Assembly: GCF_958295425.1 (NCBI RefSeq)
Contig: NC_081148.1
Location: 11,007,466-11,071,465, forward strand
DNA from: Solea solea
Lineage: Eukaryota > Chordata > Actinopteri > Pleuronectiformes > Soleidae
Reading direction: 5' to 3'
Length of the DNA stretch: 64,000 bases
The position numbers and the translations under genes were made by a program. Positions 24,576-37,654 of the stretch are shown one piece after another. The number at the start of each line of letters is the position of its first letter. Within the stretch, counting starts at the first letter, position 1. Below the pieces are notes generated by a model. The model ran no database searches. It saw only the letters and a list, made by a program, of their open reading frames with translations, and was not told the origin of the DNA.

Positions 24576-25784
24576 CTATTCCAGTCTAACACACACACAC
24601 ACTGACAAACAGTTACTACCTGCTGTTCTCGCATGACCTACTTTTGTACCACCTCAACACCAAACCTTAAAAAACCCTAACTTCCACCCTTTGATTAGAA
24701 ACGTGTCACTTTTTAAACACACGTTGAATCACCGTGGACACAGTGTGTGTGTGTGTGTGTGTGTGTGTTTCTGCTTTCCTCTGGAGCACTCTCAGTTTCT
24801 CTCTAACTCTGTTTCCACCCTCAGTCAGAGCCCAGACTGCAGGAATGTGGTTTCATGTCATTGTACAGCAGCACAACACTGCCCCCATGAGCGCAGAGGG
24901 AGAAATGCTTGTAAAAGAAAGACGGGGGGCGCCATCTGCTGAGCAGAAGTGGAGCAGGATTTGCGTGTGCGTCCACAGCAAATAAGACAGCAATCTTGTT
25001 TATTGACTTATTTACTGTAAAACAAAGCCTGCTTTCTTTCCAAAAACACCACATCCTCTTTCTTTGTAAAGCACAGTGCAGTAAGCTGCACCCCCTCCCC
25101 CCCCCAGCACGGTGTAACCTACACAGGATGGCAACATGTTCACATGAAAATGTCAAACTACTCCACTCTTTGCTCTTTGCAGTTTTAAAAACCACAGTGG
25201 AAAGACTGCCGAGCTGGCGAGCAGAGAACGAGAGTCTATATCAGGGTTTCCAAAGGCTGATATTTTGGTTCGTAGGGTGTAAAAATGTTGTGCAACACAC
25301 ATATCACCAGAAATTGCAGGTTTGTGCGACACTGGTAACCATTAAGTCCTTTCCATATAGGATCATAATTGAAAGAGTGGCTTAAAAATGATTTTTCTTT
25401 CTGTGACATGATTCAATATTCTCTTAAGTGCTGAATGGTTTGGTTGGAGGGGGGGGGGGGGAAATAGCGACAAGCGAAAAACAAGTGACATAAGAGGTTG
25501 GAATCTACTACTAGCCACCCTAAAATTAGTCTGAGGGCTGTCCCCGGACTATTTGCGCTGTGCAAGATGTGATAAATAGTTTAATGGGAAGGACAGACGC
25601 AGCAAGACTCCTAAGAAATCCCTTGAACATGTCCTCGTCCACAGAAACCGCTCTCCCATCACACAGCTCTGTTTTTATTGGGGGGGATGTTGAGCTGTTC
25701 CAAAACATTACGTCAGTTTTACTGTAACAGGGAACATGGCAACCAGGGAGAGAGAAGGGCCCAGCTGTAGGAACACGCAGTACC

Positions 25785-25830
<46 letters not shown>
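25785..25830. repeat. (CA)23 microsatellite
   Basis: A pure CA tract of about 46 bp, likely polymorphic. Confidence 0.95.
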
Positions 25831-25832
<2 letters not shown>

Positions 25833-26402
25833 ACAGTAGTCCATTGTGCCGTCCTCCTAATTACATAACCAGGAAAACTAGAGGGAAGCGTAAAAACACC
25901 GTCCAATGGGAAGAATCCTGCAGTAAATTAAATATCACAGGAAAATAACACCTCGTATAAACATACAGTAGAAGTCAAGCGTACACTAAAATACAACGTT
26001 GGTGACGTGTCAGAGCAAACACTTGCTTTCACAATCCCGTGCCTCGGTCATAAAGCTCGGCTGGCTGCACAATCACACCACTGAAGTCTGTGCTTGAAGC
26101 TTTTTTCTTTTTTTTGGTTCCAAACTTTAAATCCCTGGTGACACGGAGAGAGCAGACCGCTCAGAAGTGCCGTGTGACAAGTTACGATCGATAAAAACAA
26201 CAGTGCGTCAGAGTGTTGTTGTGTACAAGCGTGTTCTGAAATACTCCCACATGTACAGTATTCCCATAATATTATCATTGCCTAGTTCCTCTCCTTCCTC
26301 TCCTTTTTCCAGAATCAAGAGAGAAGCAAAGACGTTATTTACTTTCAGGGGAAAAAAAAAAAAACCTGGAGCATTGGAATCATGTAGTAATCTGAGACAG
26401 TA

Positions 26403-26408
26403 TTTATT
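26403..26408 (-). terminator. thada: Candidate thada polyadenylation signal
   Basis: AATAAA on the minus strand, about 210 nt downstream of the thada stop codon, which would give a short 3'UTR ending near 26385. It is the closest canonical signal that I see. Confidence 0.5.
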
Positions 26409-26618
26409 TAAAAGACATCAAAAACAGTAATCATAAAAATCAAATGGCAACATTTGTAGGAGACAAGTACAGAGTGGAAAAACAAACTAAAGACTTGACC
26501 ACAAAGCCTGTCTGTGGTCTTTTCTGTGTTGGGATCTTTTTTTTTCCCCCTTTTCTGAAATATTAGGAATTCCCCTTACGAAATGTGGTGGAATCAGAAA
26601 CACACCTTGCTAATTCGT

Positions 26619-26945
26619 CTACTTCAGCCTCTCCAGCAAGTCCAGAGCCAGTGTGGCCCTCTTGTGCTGCAGAGTCAGCCGAGTGTGTTCCACGGTGCAG
26701 GAGAATTGGGGCAGAGCAGGGAGGGAGTCCAGGGCCTGTTGAGTGCCGAGGGCCTGGGCTTGGGCCTGAGTTGACAGTATTTGGAGCTGGGTTTGGTCCA
26801 GGGCTCCCGCACCTGGGTGCTGGGTCTGCTTCAAAGTCAGGATGAGGGAACTGAGGTTTCTGTGGAGCAGCGCCACCCACTGGACAGGTTCAGCCCACAA
26901 GTTCAGGTCCCCCTTCTCAAACAGGAAGTCTTCCTCATCCTGGTC
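26619..26945 (-). CDS. thada: thada terminal exon (C-terminus, stop codon)
   Basis: The last coding exon has acceptor TTTTCTTTTAG, starts in phase 0 and ends with TAG at 26621-26619, giving 108 residues plus stop. It begins DQDEEDFLFEKGDLNLWAEP, which I recall as a pattern of the THADA C-terminus (acidic run, then FEKG...NxWAEP), followed by a mostly helical tail rich in Q and L that ends DLLERLK. It joins in phase to the exon at 28507-28697. THADA forms the tRNA position-32 2'-O-methyltransferase complex with FTSJ1 (Trm732-Trm7 in yeast), and the Drosophila protein binds the SERCA calcium pump. The assignment is from family memory and synteny, not a search. Confidence 0.88.
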   Translation of the reverse strand, partial: DQDEEDFLFEKGDLNLWAEPVQWVALLHRNLSSLILTLKQTQHPGAGALDQTQLQILSTQAQAQALGTQQALDSLPALPQFSCTVEHTRLTLQHKRATLALDLLERLK

Positions 26946-28506
26946 CTAAAAGAAAATTTCGACATTACTTGAGTTATGGTTTATGGTAACAAGTCAAATG
27001 CAGCATAACGTAAATGTATCCTAGTTTTATTCCCTGAAGTCACAACACTGATGGAAATAATGACACTGTGGCAGAAAAGAAACATGTCCAGGAACCAATT
27101 AGTTCATGAACACTAAAATACTGAGTGGAACTGCAAAATGAGGTGAAACTTTGTGGTTTTAGGGCGGAGGAGCTCCGCAGAAGAGGCTGTGAAGATTGTC
27201 CCGCCAGCTTCCTCCTATCATCTCTGGTCAATGTCCAAGTGAGCTCATGTGAAAACGCAGCGGGAGAAACGGCAGTTTGTGTCTCACAACCTCCCATCGC
27301 ATTCATCACATGTGGACGGCATGCTCTCCTCAGACATTGTCTGGAGTTCACGTCTAAAAAAAGGCTCTGTGAGTGAGTGGGTGAGTGAGTGACACCCTTC
27401 ACATTAGACACGGTCATTTAACTTTGTTGATGTACAAATAAATGGTGCAGCATTAAAAACAAGAAAGACCTCAGGCTTTCAACGCTGTTAATATTTAAAC
27501 AATCAGACACAAAGAAGCAACGGTCGACGGTGGCTTGCTCAGAGCTGCGTCGTACAATCCGCCGTTTAACTCGAGTCTGAGAAGAAAGAACCCGGCAATT
27601 AAACAGGCACCAAAACAAAACAAGCTGCTAAACAAAGTGGTCGGAGAGCAGAAACTTTGGCGGCTATAAAATGCCCTGCTATTTTGTCTGCTACTGTGAG
27701 TAAAACAAGAGCGACGATAAAAAAAAAGAAAGAAAGATATAGTTCTATCTGTTCCTGTTATTCCACAGTGTTAAATCAACTGGAATCACAGGTTGGATGA
27801 TAGAAATTGTGTTCCAGCGTGAAACACAAGGATAATGATTTTTTTTGGAGGAAATGTTTTCCTTTCCCGCTCGAAAATAATCACCCGCACGACCTAAAAG
27901 CTGGCGATCACATTATTTCTCAAGGACCAGTGTCGCGTCTGTTGTGTCCTCGCAGTTTTCCTGGCAGATGACGACACTTTGACACAATCTACTGTCTAAC
28001 AAATGTGTTTTCTGCAGTTTGTGATGTTCCTGTTCCATAGAGTAACAATGTAAGATGACAATATGTATCTGCGCTGAGGTCATAATCATTTTTATATATA
28101 TACAATACACATCATTTGTTTACAGTGTGCCCTGTGGTGTGTTTTTCTTTCACCCCTTGCCTCAACTGTGTGTAAACTGTGATGTCATGGTGGGGGGGAA
28201 AAAAGAGTTGCAGGAAGAAAAACAACAACAGCTCCATGCGGTTGCATCTTTTGATTCAGTCTAACTTTAATTTGACCCTTTCAATGATCCAACTGATGAA
28301 TGAACTGCCATCAAACACTGTCCTAAGTTTAAAAAAAGTAAGGATGACGACAAAGATTAATGTTAACAGCTGCACTGATCAAAGCTGATAAAAAAAAAGA
28401 GTATTTTGACCCAGAGGTGAATGCTAATTAAACAATGGTAAAAGAAAACAAAAGTAGTTTAAACCTAGAATTAAACGTGTTTTTGACCATTGGAAATCTA
28501 ACTTAC
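26946..28506 (-). other. thada: thada intron (last)
   Basis: A 1.56-kb intron with donor GTAAGT and acceptor TTTAG. It holds a segment (27436-27522) that resembles 24226-24312. Nothing else is recognised. Confidence 0.85.
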
Positions 28507-28697
28507 CGGAGAAACGTTCACCAGGCCAGAAGCTTCGTCTTCAGCTGCCTCATCGTTGGCGTCGTCTTTTCCCAGCAGCCACTCTGTCAGCGCGAGGAAA
28601 CCTGCAGGAACCTGCTCCCACGTCTCAAACAGACGACACAGGAGTCTCATGCCCGACTCCAAGGCGACTGAGGGACACACGGACGTGCCTGCCATGT
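28507..28697 (-). CDS. thada: thada penultimate exon
   Basis: A 191-bp exon with acceptor CTGTCCACAG and donor CCG/GTAAGT. It starts with two bases of a split codon and ends in phase 0. The peptide includes SVALESGMRLLCRLFETWEQ and VPAGFLALTEWLLG, a solenoid-type amphipathic helix pair, then an acidic linker (DDANDEAAEDEASG). It can join in frame to the optional exon at 36116-36187 or directly to the exon at 38354-38470. Confidence 0.87.
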
Positions 28698-30602
28698 CTG
28701 TGGACAGACAGAGACGAGACATTTAGGACACACAGGTGGACCAGGTCACAAACCCGGACCTTCTTGCTGCGAGACAACGGTGCTAGCCACTCCTCTGCCG
28801 TGTGGCCCATTAAAAATCATGTAATTGAGAAACCTGATTTTCTTAAACAAGACCCTTGTCACCAGAGCTACAATGAAAAGGAAAAATCTTTCTGCGGCGT
28901 GTTCACTGAAAGCAGTTTCTACAACAGTGTCTATATGAGAGTGAGTATCGTGTGATGTGGTGGCATGAAGGGGAAAAAGCATTACTTGTAGTGGAGTGTC
29001 CCTCTATCCAAAATAATTCAATTGAACCAAATATTTCTAAATAAGTCGTTTTCCACGGCTGAACAGAGCACCATTTGTAAAATTAAGATTTGCCTCTAAG
29101 GAAAAAATGTGAGTGTACTCCCGTCACTGTGCCGCAAGTCCTTAAAGCAGAGAACAAACTCCATATTCTGCAAGATTATCACATGTAAAATATCACGTCT
29201 GGCTCACAAACACTTACAAGACAAACAGAATCCCTAAGTTGTTGTGTCAGTGTGGGGCAGTGATGTTTGAATGATGCTGCGCTGACGCTGTGTTCCAAAC
29301 TCAGTGTGCGCATGTGCGTCTTCTTCTTCTTCTTCTTCTGGGAAACAAAACTATAACTCAGGCAGCCAACCACCATCAGGGTGTGTATGAGTGAATTCAA
29401 ACGCACACACACACACAGAGGGAGCAAATGTGCCACTTGACTTCCTGTTTACATGTCAATAAGTGGAGTCTTAACCAAACGTGTCAGTTATTTCATCACA
29501 ACAAAACGACTTAATCCATGGATTATTGAAGACATTAGAAGTAGAACAATAAATAAGTTTAATCACATCTATAAAAATAATGTCTCTTTCTTTTGTTTTT
29601 GTAGTTTTGAAGCTTTTGGTTCGAACATTAAATGGTTATATTTCGTTTATTTGATGCCACGGCCACATATTCTTTCATCACATTTGAATAAATGTCATAT
29701 TCGTGTGGATTTTTTTTTCCCTCACGACCACATCACTAACCCGAAGAAATAAATGCAAATGTCTCACACAAAACCGAGGCCGACCTGCTACGAGCCCATA
29801 TGCTGTGTAAGTCAGAGGAGGACGTGTGAGTGGAGGACACACAGACTTCAAACGGGGGGAAACATAATGTTCGACTTCACTTGCCGTCTCCAGTTGTCCA
29901 CGCAGAGAGACGGGGAGAGTGTGTGAGTGTGTGTTTGTTGTTCTCCCACCTTGACCATCCTCACCACAGCTGACACCCTGATAACACCAGACACATCAAA
30001 AGACTTTGGGAGCCACTAGCCAAAACACTACCACTCTGGGAAACAAGGAGGGAGGGAGGGAGGGAGTGTATGTAGACCCTCATCAGCACACAGGCCGTAT
30101 ACAACACACACACACACACACACACACACAGGGTTGTTGGGAACCCGGATTGTTTTTCCTCTTCAGAGAGGAGGCGTAAAATCAGAGCAGAGCCTTCCGT
30201 CTGCACAGAAAGCGGGAGAGAGAAACCTGGTCTGTGAACATTAGAGGCTGTTGATTGTAATGTATTAGAGGAGATTTAAGAGTTTAGGAGCTTGAGTGAC
30301 AAATTCCTTTCTTCACCAAGAGGCCACCTCTCTTTGGGACGGCCCTGCCTCTCATGTCAAACCTTTACAGGTTCCTGCCGCCCTCCCTCTCCCTCCCTCT
30401 CCCTCCCTCCTTCACGGGAAATTTTAGCTGCGTTCAATTTATCTACTTTTCTATGGAGGTTTCACACATTGCTTAACATGATTTCTCTCCTCAAGCTGTT
30501 GGTGCAAAATGTGCCGTTTTCTCAAGGGGATTGTCTTTCACGCGGTTTACTGGTGTGGAGTGAGTGAGTGAGCATCTGTTTGTGTGTGTGTGTACTTGGG
30601 TA

Positions 30603-30770
30603 TATATTACCTTTTCAGGACCTTTACTGGCATAAACACAACCAAACACAACCAAAACCTGGTCCAAATGAAGCAGGACTTCATTTCTTTGCAAGTGGTA
30701 AAGTTTAGGGCCGATATTTGAATTGTGGTTAGGTTAAGGTTAGGCATTAACTGGTTATGGTTAATGTCTA
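30603..30770 (-). repeat. Dispersed teleost repeat, copy A
   Basis: Read on the minus strand this runs TAACCATAACCAGTTAATGC, CTTAACCTAACCACAATTCAA, then a GTCCTGCTTCATTTGGACCA-like block, then GTTTATGCCAGTAAAGG. The same blocks in the same order occur on the plus strand at 47433-47608, so these are two copies of one family in opposite orientation. Confidence 0.6.
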
Positions 30771-31608
30771 AATATGAATGGAACTCAGTGCAGATTGTGT
30801 GTCGGTATGAGTATTATCCAATGTTGCGTGTCAGTGCCAGTTGGTGAATGAAAGGGTGCGAGTTTGACCGTGTGTGTGTGTGTGTGTGTTGGCATCCATT
30901 GGCACACATCTGAGCTGGGCAGGGCAGGAGTGTGAGGGAAAAACTTAACCTTATGCCTCTTGTGGAAACAGTATAACAGTTGTACCATTCTGCTTCTGAT
31001 GAGTTTTTTTTATTTTTTTCTTTTTTTTAAAAAGACCTATGATGTTTGGTTGCCTTCTTAGAGACAGTGGCTTTATATTTTAAAACTGATTGAAGAATAA
31101 CAAACAAGCCTTCAAAAACGTCACATTAAAGAGCCCCACTGAGGTATTATACATGGAAATGAAATATGGAAGCTCTTTTAACCTAAATTTAGCTGTTGTT
31201 TTTTTTTTTTTTTTCAAAAAGAGGTCGGTAAACCTGGGTTAGGGTGAGAGGCAATTTAGTTTTTTCCCATGCCAGGGAGGGAGTTTCTCTGTTTTCTTCC
31301 TCCAGTGAATCATGTTTTATGTCACAGTGTACCTTAAACAACCAACGTGCCTGTCAACAGTGCAGTGGTCACATTTCTTTTTTTTTTTTTTACATCTTTC
31401 ACTTCAGTCTCTCATTCAAACTCACCAGCAACTGAACATGTTTTTCGATTGCTGCTCATAACGTCATGGCTAAAAAAGGAACAGCACAAAATAAAGTATA
31501 GTAGTAGATTACAAACTGACCATGTTCACACACGTAACATGTTTAGATTAGAGCCAATAAAATAACCAGATACAGTGGAAAAGGGGCAATATTTTTTTTT
31601 TAATATGT

Positions 31609-31707
31609 ACATATACATATATATATATATATATATACAGTATATATATATATATATACATATCTATGTATATACATGTGTATCTATGTACATATAAACA
31701 CATGTAT
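31609..31707. repeat. AT/ATAC microsatellite
   Basis: Compound TA and TATACA repeats immediately left of the transposon remnant that begins at 31709. AT expansion next to an insertion end is common. Confidence 0.85.
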
Positions 31708-31708
31708 A

Positions 31709-32172
31709 CAGCACTGTGCAAAAGGCTCCGGCCACTATTATATTTGTTGTTTTAGCAATCCTTTAAGGACCACATGGTATAATTATTTCCAGGAAACACA
31801 CCCAGTAAATACAGGAAACATATGCATTTTTAAAAGTAACACATTTTTCCAAGTCAAGTATTTAATGTGACCCACAATAGCACGTCACCCAGCTCTCTTA
31901 AACCTGGAGTAGAATCTTAATTCATGTTACCGATAAAACCTGTGTTTGTCCTATACTTCATTTAACAATTCAACAATTATCTGCTGCCAAAAACGTCTAT
32001 AACACCAGGTTTATTCAAGACATGCTTGAGCACTGCATACACATGTTGTATGGACAGCGTTCTAATATATAAATAACTTTCAGTCACATTATTCCAATCC
32101 AATGATCACAGAATAAGAAGAAGACATAAAAACAACAAAGCTGGTGACGTCCTAAGACTCTAGCACAGTACT
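31709..32172. mobile_element. Non-autonomous DNA transposon remnant
   Basis: The left end reads CAGCACTGTGCAAAAGGCTC. The right end, read in reverse complement, is AGTACTGTGCTAGAGTCTTA. The termini match at about 14 of the first 19 bases with small shifts, over an element of about 464 bp. No transposase frame is present. No target duplication could be fixed, so the superfamily is not assigned. Confidence 0.55.
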
Positions 32173-33306
32173 CTCCATCTCCAACAAAGAAGGCTGCAGG
32201 AAGTCATCACTGGCAGCTCACGCTGCACAATGGCTTTCCTGTGTGTTGGGGGAGGGGGGGGGGAGAGTAGACTGCTCCGGGGACAGTATAGTTTTCCAAA
32301 GTTAACAGAACAAATTGCTCACCTGGACCTTGTATCATATCTGTTACATGAATCAGAACAATGTGACCTTTCAAGGTTAGCTCCCTATATATGATATTAT
32401 ATTACCACCACTGCACAACATACATTCACGGCATGGTTATGAGTCTCTCTTTAGTTACTCTGTCCGTCCATCCGTCCATCAGAAGGCAGTCAGTACATTT
32501 CCAAGCACAGTTAAATCGAACCACGCCATTTAATTGGACTGCAGAACAGACTGAAGCGACCTGGGTCTCTGCAGAGGGCCTGGGCTCTACCATGTGAGCC
32601 ATCCACCACCCTGCATTTAAAAGTCCAGGTTAAGTCGCACAAGCACAATAATCATTGTTCTAATGTACCGATGGTTATCAACATATTCACGGTGGTGGGA
32701 CTTCATTCCTCTGCTCAGCCACCCACAGAGGCGCAGCGGATTTGGTTTAGAAACCCACTCATCTGAGTGTTCAGCAGCGGGTGAGAGGGCATCCATCCCA
32801 CCTGGGGCTGTGAACTGACGACAGACCACCGTATGGGTCCCTCAGCTACACCTGTCCTGTCCCAAAGTCAGGTCTTCATTCTATACAGCCTGAATAAAGA
32901 TTGTCTGTCAAACAGGGGGCCCCGCACAGATCAGCACGGGGAGCCGGGTGTCTGGGCCCCTCAAACATTTCATTTATTAACCCTAAAAGTGCATTGTTGC
33001 CTTGTCAACTGTACAAGGAAGACTTGGTTAAAAAAAAAAAACTGACAAATGACAAAGACAAGAGTGTCCCCCTGACAAATGGACTCATTTTCTCACTCAA
33101 AACCCACACAGAGTGATTATGTTTCCATGCACAGGAACGCACAGTTGCAGCTCCACTATGGCCCTTTCCTCAGTAAACGAACACTAGTGGGGAATAGATT
33201 AATTAAATGAAGTGTGTCTGCCTCCATTACTCTAGGGGATAATACACGGCCCCTTTGTCAGTTCTGTGGTCTTATTTTTCTGTGTACTGGCTTCTTGGGT
33301 ATACAC

Positions 33307-33335
33307 GCAGCAGCAGCAGCAGCAGCAGCAGCAGC
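33307..33335. repeat. (CAG)9 trinucleotide tract
   Basis: A pure CAG tract within a thada intron. Confidence 0.95.
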
Positions 33336-33365
33336 TCCACTCCCACTCCTTTCATTATCTGGTGT

Positions 33366-33467
33366 GTGTTAGTCCAATTTTGGGAAATTCGATTTAGTCC
33401 AATTTCGCTCGGACTAAATGGTGTTTACATTCATTTTAAAAAGGTCTGGCTTTAGTTGGACTAACAC
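33366..33467. mobile_element. Small inverted-terminal element (MITE-like)
   Basis: The left end GTGTTAGTCCAA (33366-33377) is exactly complementary to the right end TTGGACTAACAC (33456-33467). The internal part repeats TTAGTCCAATTTCG and GGACTAAAT, so it can fold on itself. Its total length of 102 bp suits a MITE. No clear target duplication was found. Confidence 0.55.
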
Positions 33468-36115
33468 AATTTGCTTGTTTTCTAAAGTCATGTGAACGCT
33501 CTGACTGCGTAGGCTACAGGCACGACAGTGGAGCCGAGACACCAGGAAACAAAGGTGTGAGGTAGAGAGAGAGGTGTGAAAAAAAACAGACACTTTACAG
33601 CCTCGACTTCCTCTGGAGACTAACAACAACAACAACATCCCCACCAGGAATAATTAGCACGACGATCATTATACAAACGTCAGTGAATAATGACATTAAC
33701 ATTAAAATAACAGTCTGAGAATATGCTGGTACATGAAGTCTGAGCGAATCATTGTCATCAGAGCCCAGTCTGTGGTTGGCTCAAGGAATCATATACAAGT
33801 TAATAGCTCTCTAATGGGGGGTGGTCTCCTGTCTGTCTCTGTCATGAAAACAACACCATCACCTGCAGTCATTTCTTTCCCCCACAAGACACAAACACAG
33901 GATGATTTACAAACAGTTGCTAATGTTTTGGCTCTGGTTGTTTGAGTTCAAAGCCTTTTTTTTCTCAGATAAGGAATAGATTCTGCTGGTTTCATCCTCC
34001 TGTGGAATAAGCTAGTGTTGTGCGCTTCTGTAAACGATTGAAGACACATTGACTTTTGTGTCTTTCTTTCTTTTATTTTTTAGAACTAAGTGATGTTTAA
34101 AAAAAAAAAGGGTTAATGTCGATGGTTCGACATTGGCCTCCAGTGCAAGGAATTCTCATTATTAATTAATCTGTCAATTATTTTCTCAGTTCTGTCGTCC
34201 ATAAATCTAAACCCAAAACATATTTATTCAGAATGGCTTATGGCAGTAGTGTGGTGACAGTTTTTATTTATTTTTTATTCTTTTAGTTCACTTTTAATTG
34301 GTATATTCAGGCTTTGATTTATGTGTCATGAATTTGTTTTTAATGCCATGTGTCTGTGATGCTTTTATTTTGTAAAGCACGATGGGTTGTTGTAAAGGGC
34401 TCTAGAAATAAATAACATTACATTACATTAAACGTATAAAATAGTGATCGGTGTATACCAAACCTTAAAATGACGTTCATCAATTCCATCACTTTCTGAT
34501 GCGTGGTTCACAGTAGCACTATCCTTGAAATCTCTATCCACACACTTTCTCAACACGAGCCTCACGACACCAGTCATTACTGCAAACATGTGATTGTATT
34601 TCCCACTAAATCATTAAGTGAAACCAAAAAGAAACACGTCTGTTTGGTGTTTTCGGTGGACTCGCATCCAAATTCTATGCAATTTATTGTTTCTTCTACG
34701 ATGATCGACATAAAGAAGAGGCACGGACGACGCGTGTTTGATGACAAACTTCCACCTCCATTCATCCCTGTGAGTGAATGAACTGAGGACACATAAATGA
34801 AAACATTACATACAGAGAGCAAAGAAGGTTCATCCAGGACAGTTGGATGATAAAGGTTGATAGAGAACGTCCCAGAAAGTAAGTTTGTGAGGCCACCGTG
34901 GAGAACTGAGCTCATTTTGGTTTCCTCTTCATGCCTAATAGTTACTGACTAAAGTCATTTATGTCCATACTTTTCTTTATTTTTACACAATGTGTTATTT
35001 TTTCCTGCTTCCTCCTGACTTTTTGTCTTGATTCTAATTCTAATCACTGCCTTCTTATACGACGTTGTCCAATCCAAATCCCTCTGTGTTCTCTCTCTCT
35101 CTCTATATATATATATATCTATATAAAGTGATCCCTCTGTTCCTGCACGGCTCTGTCACGGTGCTCGAGGTCCAGTGAGGGTGAGTGGAGTTTGATTTCA
35201 GACCCAATTACTCTGGAGGTATTTGGGTGGTGGTGGCAATGCTGGTGGGGGATGGACAGGAGTGTGTGTGTGTGTGTGTGTGGGGGGGGAAATTGTTGGC
35301 GAGTGGGATGGGGTTAAATTAAATTTGCTCTTCCTGTCCAGAACAATGACTCCACTGTGAATTACAGCTCTGGGAAGAAGAGCCTTCACTAACCCTAACA
35401 CCACTAATCACTAACTAAAATATCAGTACGCAATTGTTCAAGCGCAAGGAAAATTCACGATTGCAAGTGATAAGGAAAACATTCACACACTTCATTTAAA
35501 AATAAAGGCCCTGCTCTCAAATAATAATAAAAGCATGTTTGATATTTATCTCTTTCACTAATGACATGAAATGAGCCATTTGTAAAAAAAACAAACACCA
35601 AAAATACTGCAGAGTCCCAAACTATTTTACAAAGAAATAATTTACGATGTAGGGAATTATGCTTTTCTACTTTCTAGCTAAGTCTGTGATGTTGATCTTC
35701 TGACTATTACTTGTCATTTCTAGTTATTACTATAATCACTCTTTGTCGTCATCAACGTACAATATGTTTATTGAGATAATCTGTGAGTTCTAGATTGTTT
35801 GTGTCTAACCAGGGAAAGAACTGCAAATGAACTGCAGCTAAATCTCCTATAAACAAGGTATTGAAACATTTAACTGACACAGAATATGTATGATATGTAT
35901 TGCCCCGTCAGATAAATCAATAAAAATGGTTTTAAAACACTAAAATTGGATTAAAAATGAAATACAAACGACACTGTCCAGTAAGATTATAATCAAGAAG
36001 ACAACAAGTGAGTTTCAAGAAATACATTTGAATTGTCTTTCTTTTTATCAAAGGGTGGGGTTGTTTTGCATTTTGCCCTTTTGTGTGACGGCGAAGACCC
36101 CGTCTCTGTTCTCAC

Positions 36116-36187
36116 ATCTCTGGCCGTCCTCCATATCAAAGGGCCAAGAGTCGTCGCCTCCATCTGAAGCAGCTAACACCTCCGATA
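36116..36187 (-). CDS. thada: Possible optional thada exon
   Basis: A 72-bp candidate with acceptor GCAGAGTCAAG and donor AGAT/GTGAGA. Read in phase between its neighbours it gives a stop-free peptide beginning SEVLAASDGGDDSWPFDMED. Both splice ends are phase 1, so including or skipping it keeps the frame: the preceding exon ends with a single A and the following one starts with AC. The acceptor has a poor pyrimidine tract and the last exonic base is T, so splice strength is weak. The acidic peptide would suit a loop between solenoid helices. It may be a real conserved exon, a cassette exon or chance. Confidence 0.42.
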
Positions 36188-36712
36188 CTTGACTCTGCAG
36201 CGGCGGGTCATAAAACACACCCACACACATTCACAGTGACCTGTGTACAAGCTCCCAGTTACTGCGACACCAGAGTAATACTGCTGAGCAGAGATATTAA
36301 AAAGGTCACCAAAGACAGACAGACAGAGAGGGAGGGAGAGTACCGCCATTAAAAATCAAACACCTGGTGTCTGGTAGGCGAGAACTTGACCACGAGGGTG
36401 TGATAAACAAACGCATGCTCTCCAAAACAGAAACCGTCCTTTTAAAACAAAAAAACAAACGTTGGGTACGTTTCAAGCCTTCAAATCACTTATTCGGTTA
36501 ATAACATATTATTAATTCAAACGCATTGCACTGTGTGTGCATTCCTGACGTGTGTACATGGCACATGTTAATAATAGGTTGGAGTAGGTTTCGGAGTGGC
36601 TTGGCTGGAGAGTAAGTGGTCATGCAAAAGAATAGAGATAAACACTCATTACCCACAGTGTGTCCAGGAGGAAATGTAGGCTGGTTTACGGTAAGTGACT
36701 CACACTGGGCCT

Positions 36713-36714
<2 letters not shown>

Positions 36715-36752
<38 letters not shown>
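36715..36752. repeat. (CA)19 microsatellite
   Basis: A pure CA tract of 38 bp in a thada intron. Confidence 0.95.
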
Positions 36753-36755
<3 letters not shown>

Positions 36756-37654
36756 TGTAATCTCAGCCTCCATCTTCTCCAGTTGCTTTGCCCAAACCTT
36801 GAGACACGTCCACACATTAAAATGTAATGATTTACATTACGGGGACTTGTTTTTTTGTCCCCATACGAAAGACAAGTCCCACATACACATGTGGACACCC
36901 AGTGTGTAATTATGCCTATTGTGTTTTCTTCCTGTTTTAGAGAAAACCTCTCCATCTTAGTCACATTGCTCGGCTTATATCTGATTTCCAGCTGACAGCT
37001 TATCTCAGCCCGTCTAGCCTTATGCACATAAACACAGGCACACACACACACACACACACACAGAGAGTCCGATTTAGCCTTTAGTTGAAATAACTTGGCA
37101 TTGAGACTTCCCTCATGACTCTGCCTGCCCACTCATCCATAAACTGTATTTCCATGTGGGGCTGCAGAGACTTTTGAGGAGCTGTTTTTCTATCTCATGT
37201 TATGTTATGTTATGAGATACTATCAGCGTGGCAACAGACACAATAAGGGCGGTGCAGGGAGAGGAAAAATAGACAAATACAGGAAGTGTGTGCGGTGACA
37301 AGTGACAACAGGAAGTAGCACGAAGGCTGCTTTTTTTGAAGGGACATTTGAGAGGTGCCAGCTGTCTGTCCTTGGGAGTGTGAGGGTCCTGTCCCTGCTG
37401 GGTGTGTGCACCTGAGTTCTAAGTAAGGACGGGCCTCATTTCATTCATATAAGAGAGAACTGACCTCACACGTTCCCAAAACAATGACACATAACCACAC
37501 ACACTTTTCACTGTTGCTTCCCAACTGCCAAACTACAATTAGTGCCCTTCATTACAGGAACGCTTCACCATCCTTACCACAAAATGATGTCATGAACTGC
37601 TAGTAACACCAGCATGTTTTTTCTTTTTTTATATATATATATATATATCGTTTT

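Larger units (their letters stand above)
23663..26384. other. thada-zfp36l2 intergenic spacer
   Basis: A spacer of about 2.7 kb with no supportable gene. It contains poly-C and CAG runs near 23800-23860, (CAG)10 at 24541-24570, (TG)n at 24741-24768, and (CA)23 at 25785-25830. The segment 24226-24312 resembles 27436-27522. Distal zfp36l2 promoter elements are expected here but none can be shown by eye. Confidence 0.6.
28698..36115 (-). other. thada: thada intron sequence
   Basis: About 7.4 kb. It contains a dispersed repeat copy (30603-30770), a DNA-transposon remnant (31709-32172), AT microsatellites around 31613-31668, (CAG)9 at 33307-33335, a short inverted-terminal element (33366-33467) and GGGA runs at 30045-30066. 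I found no further exon. If the optional exon is not used, this intron extends to 38353. Confidence 0.7.
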
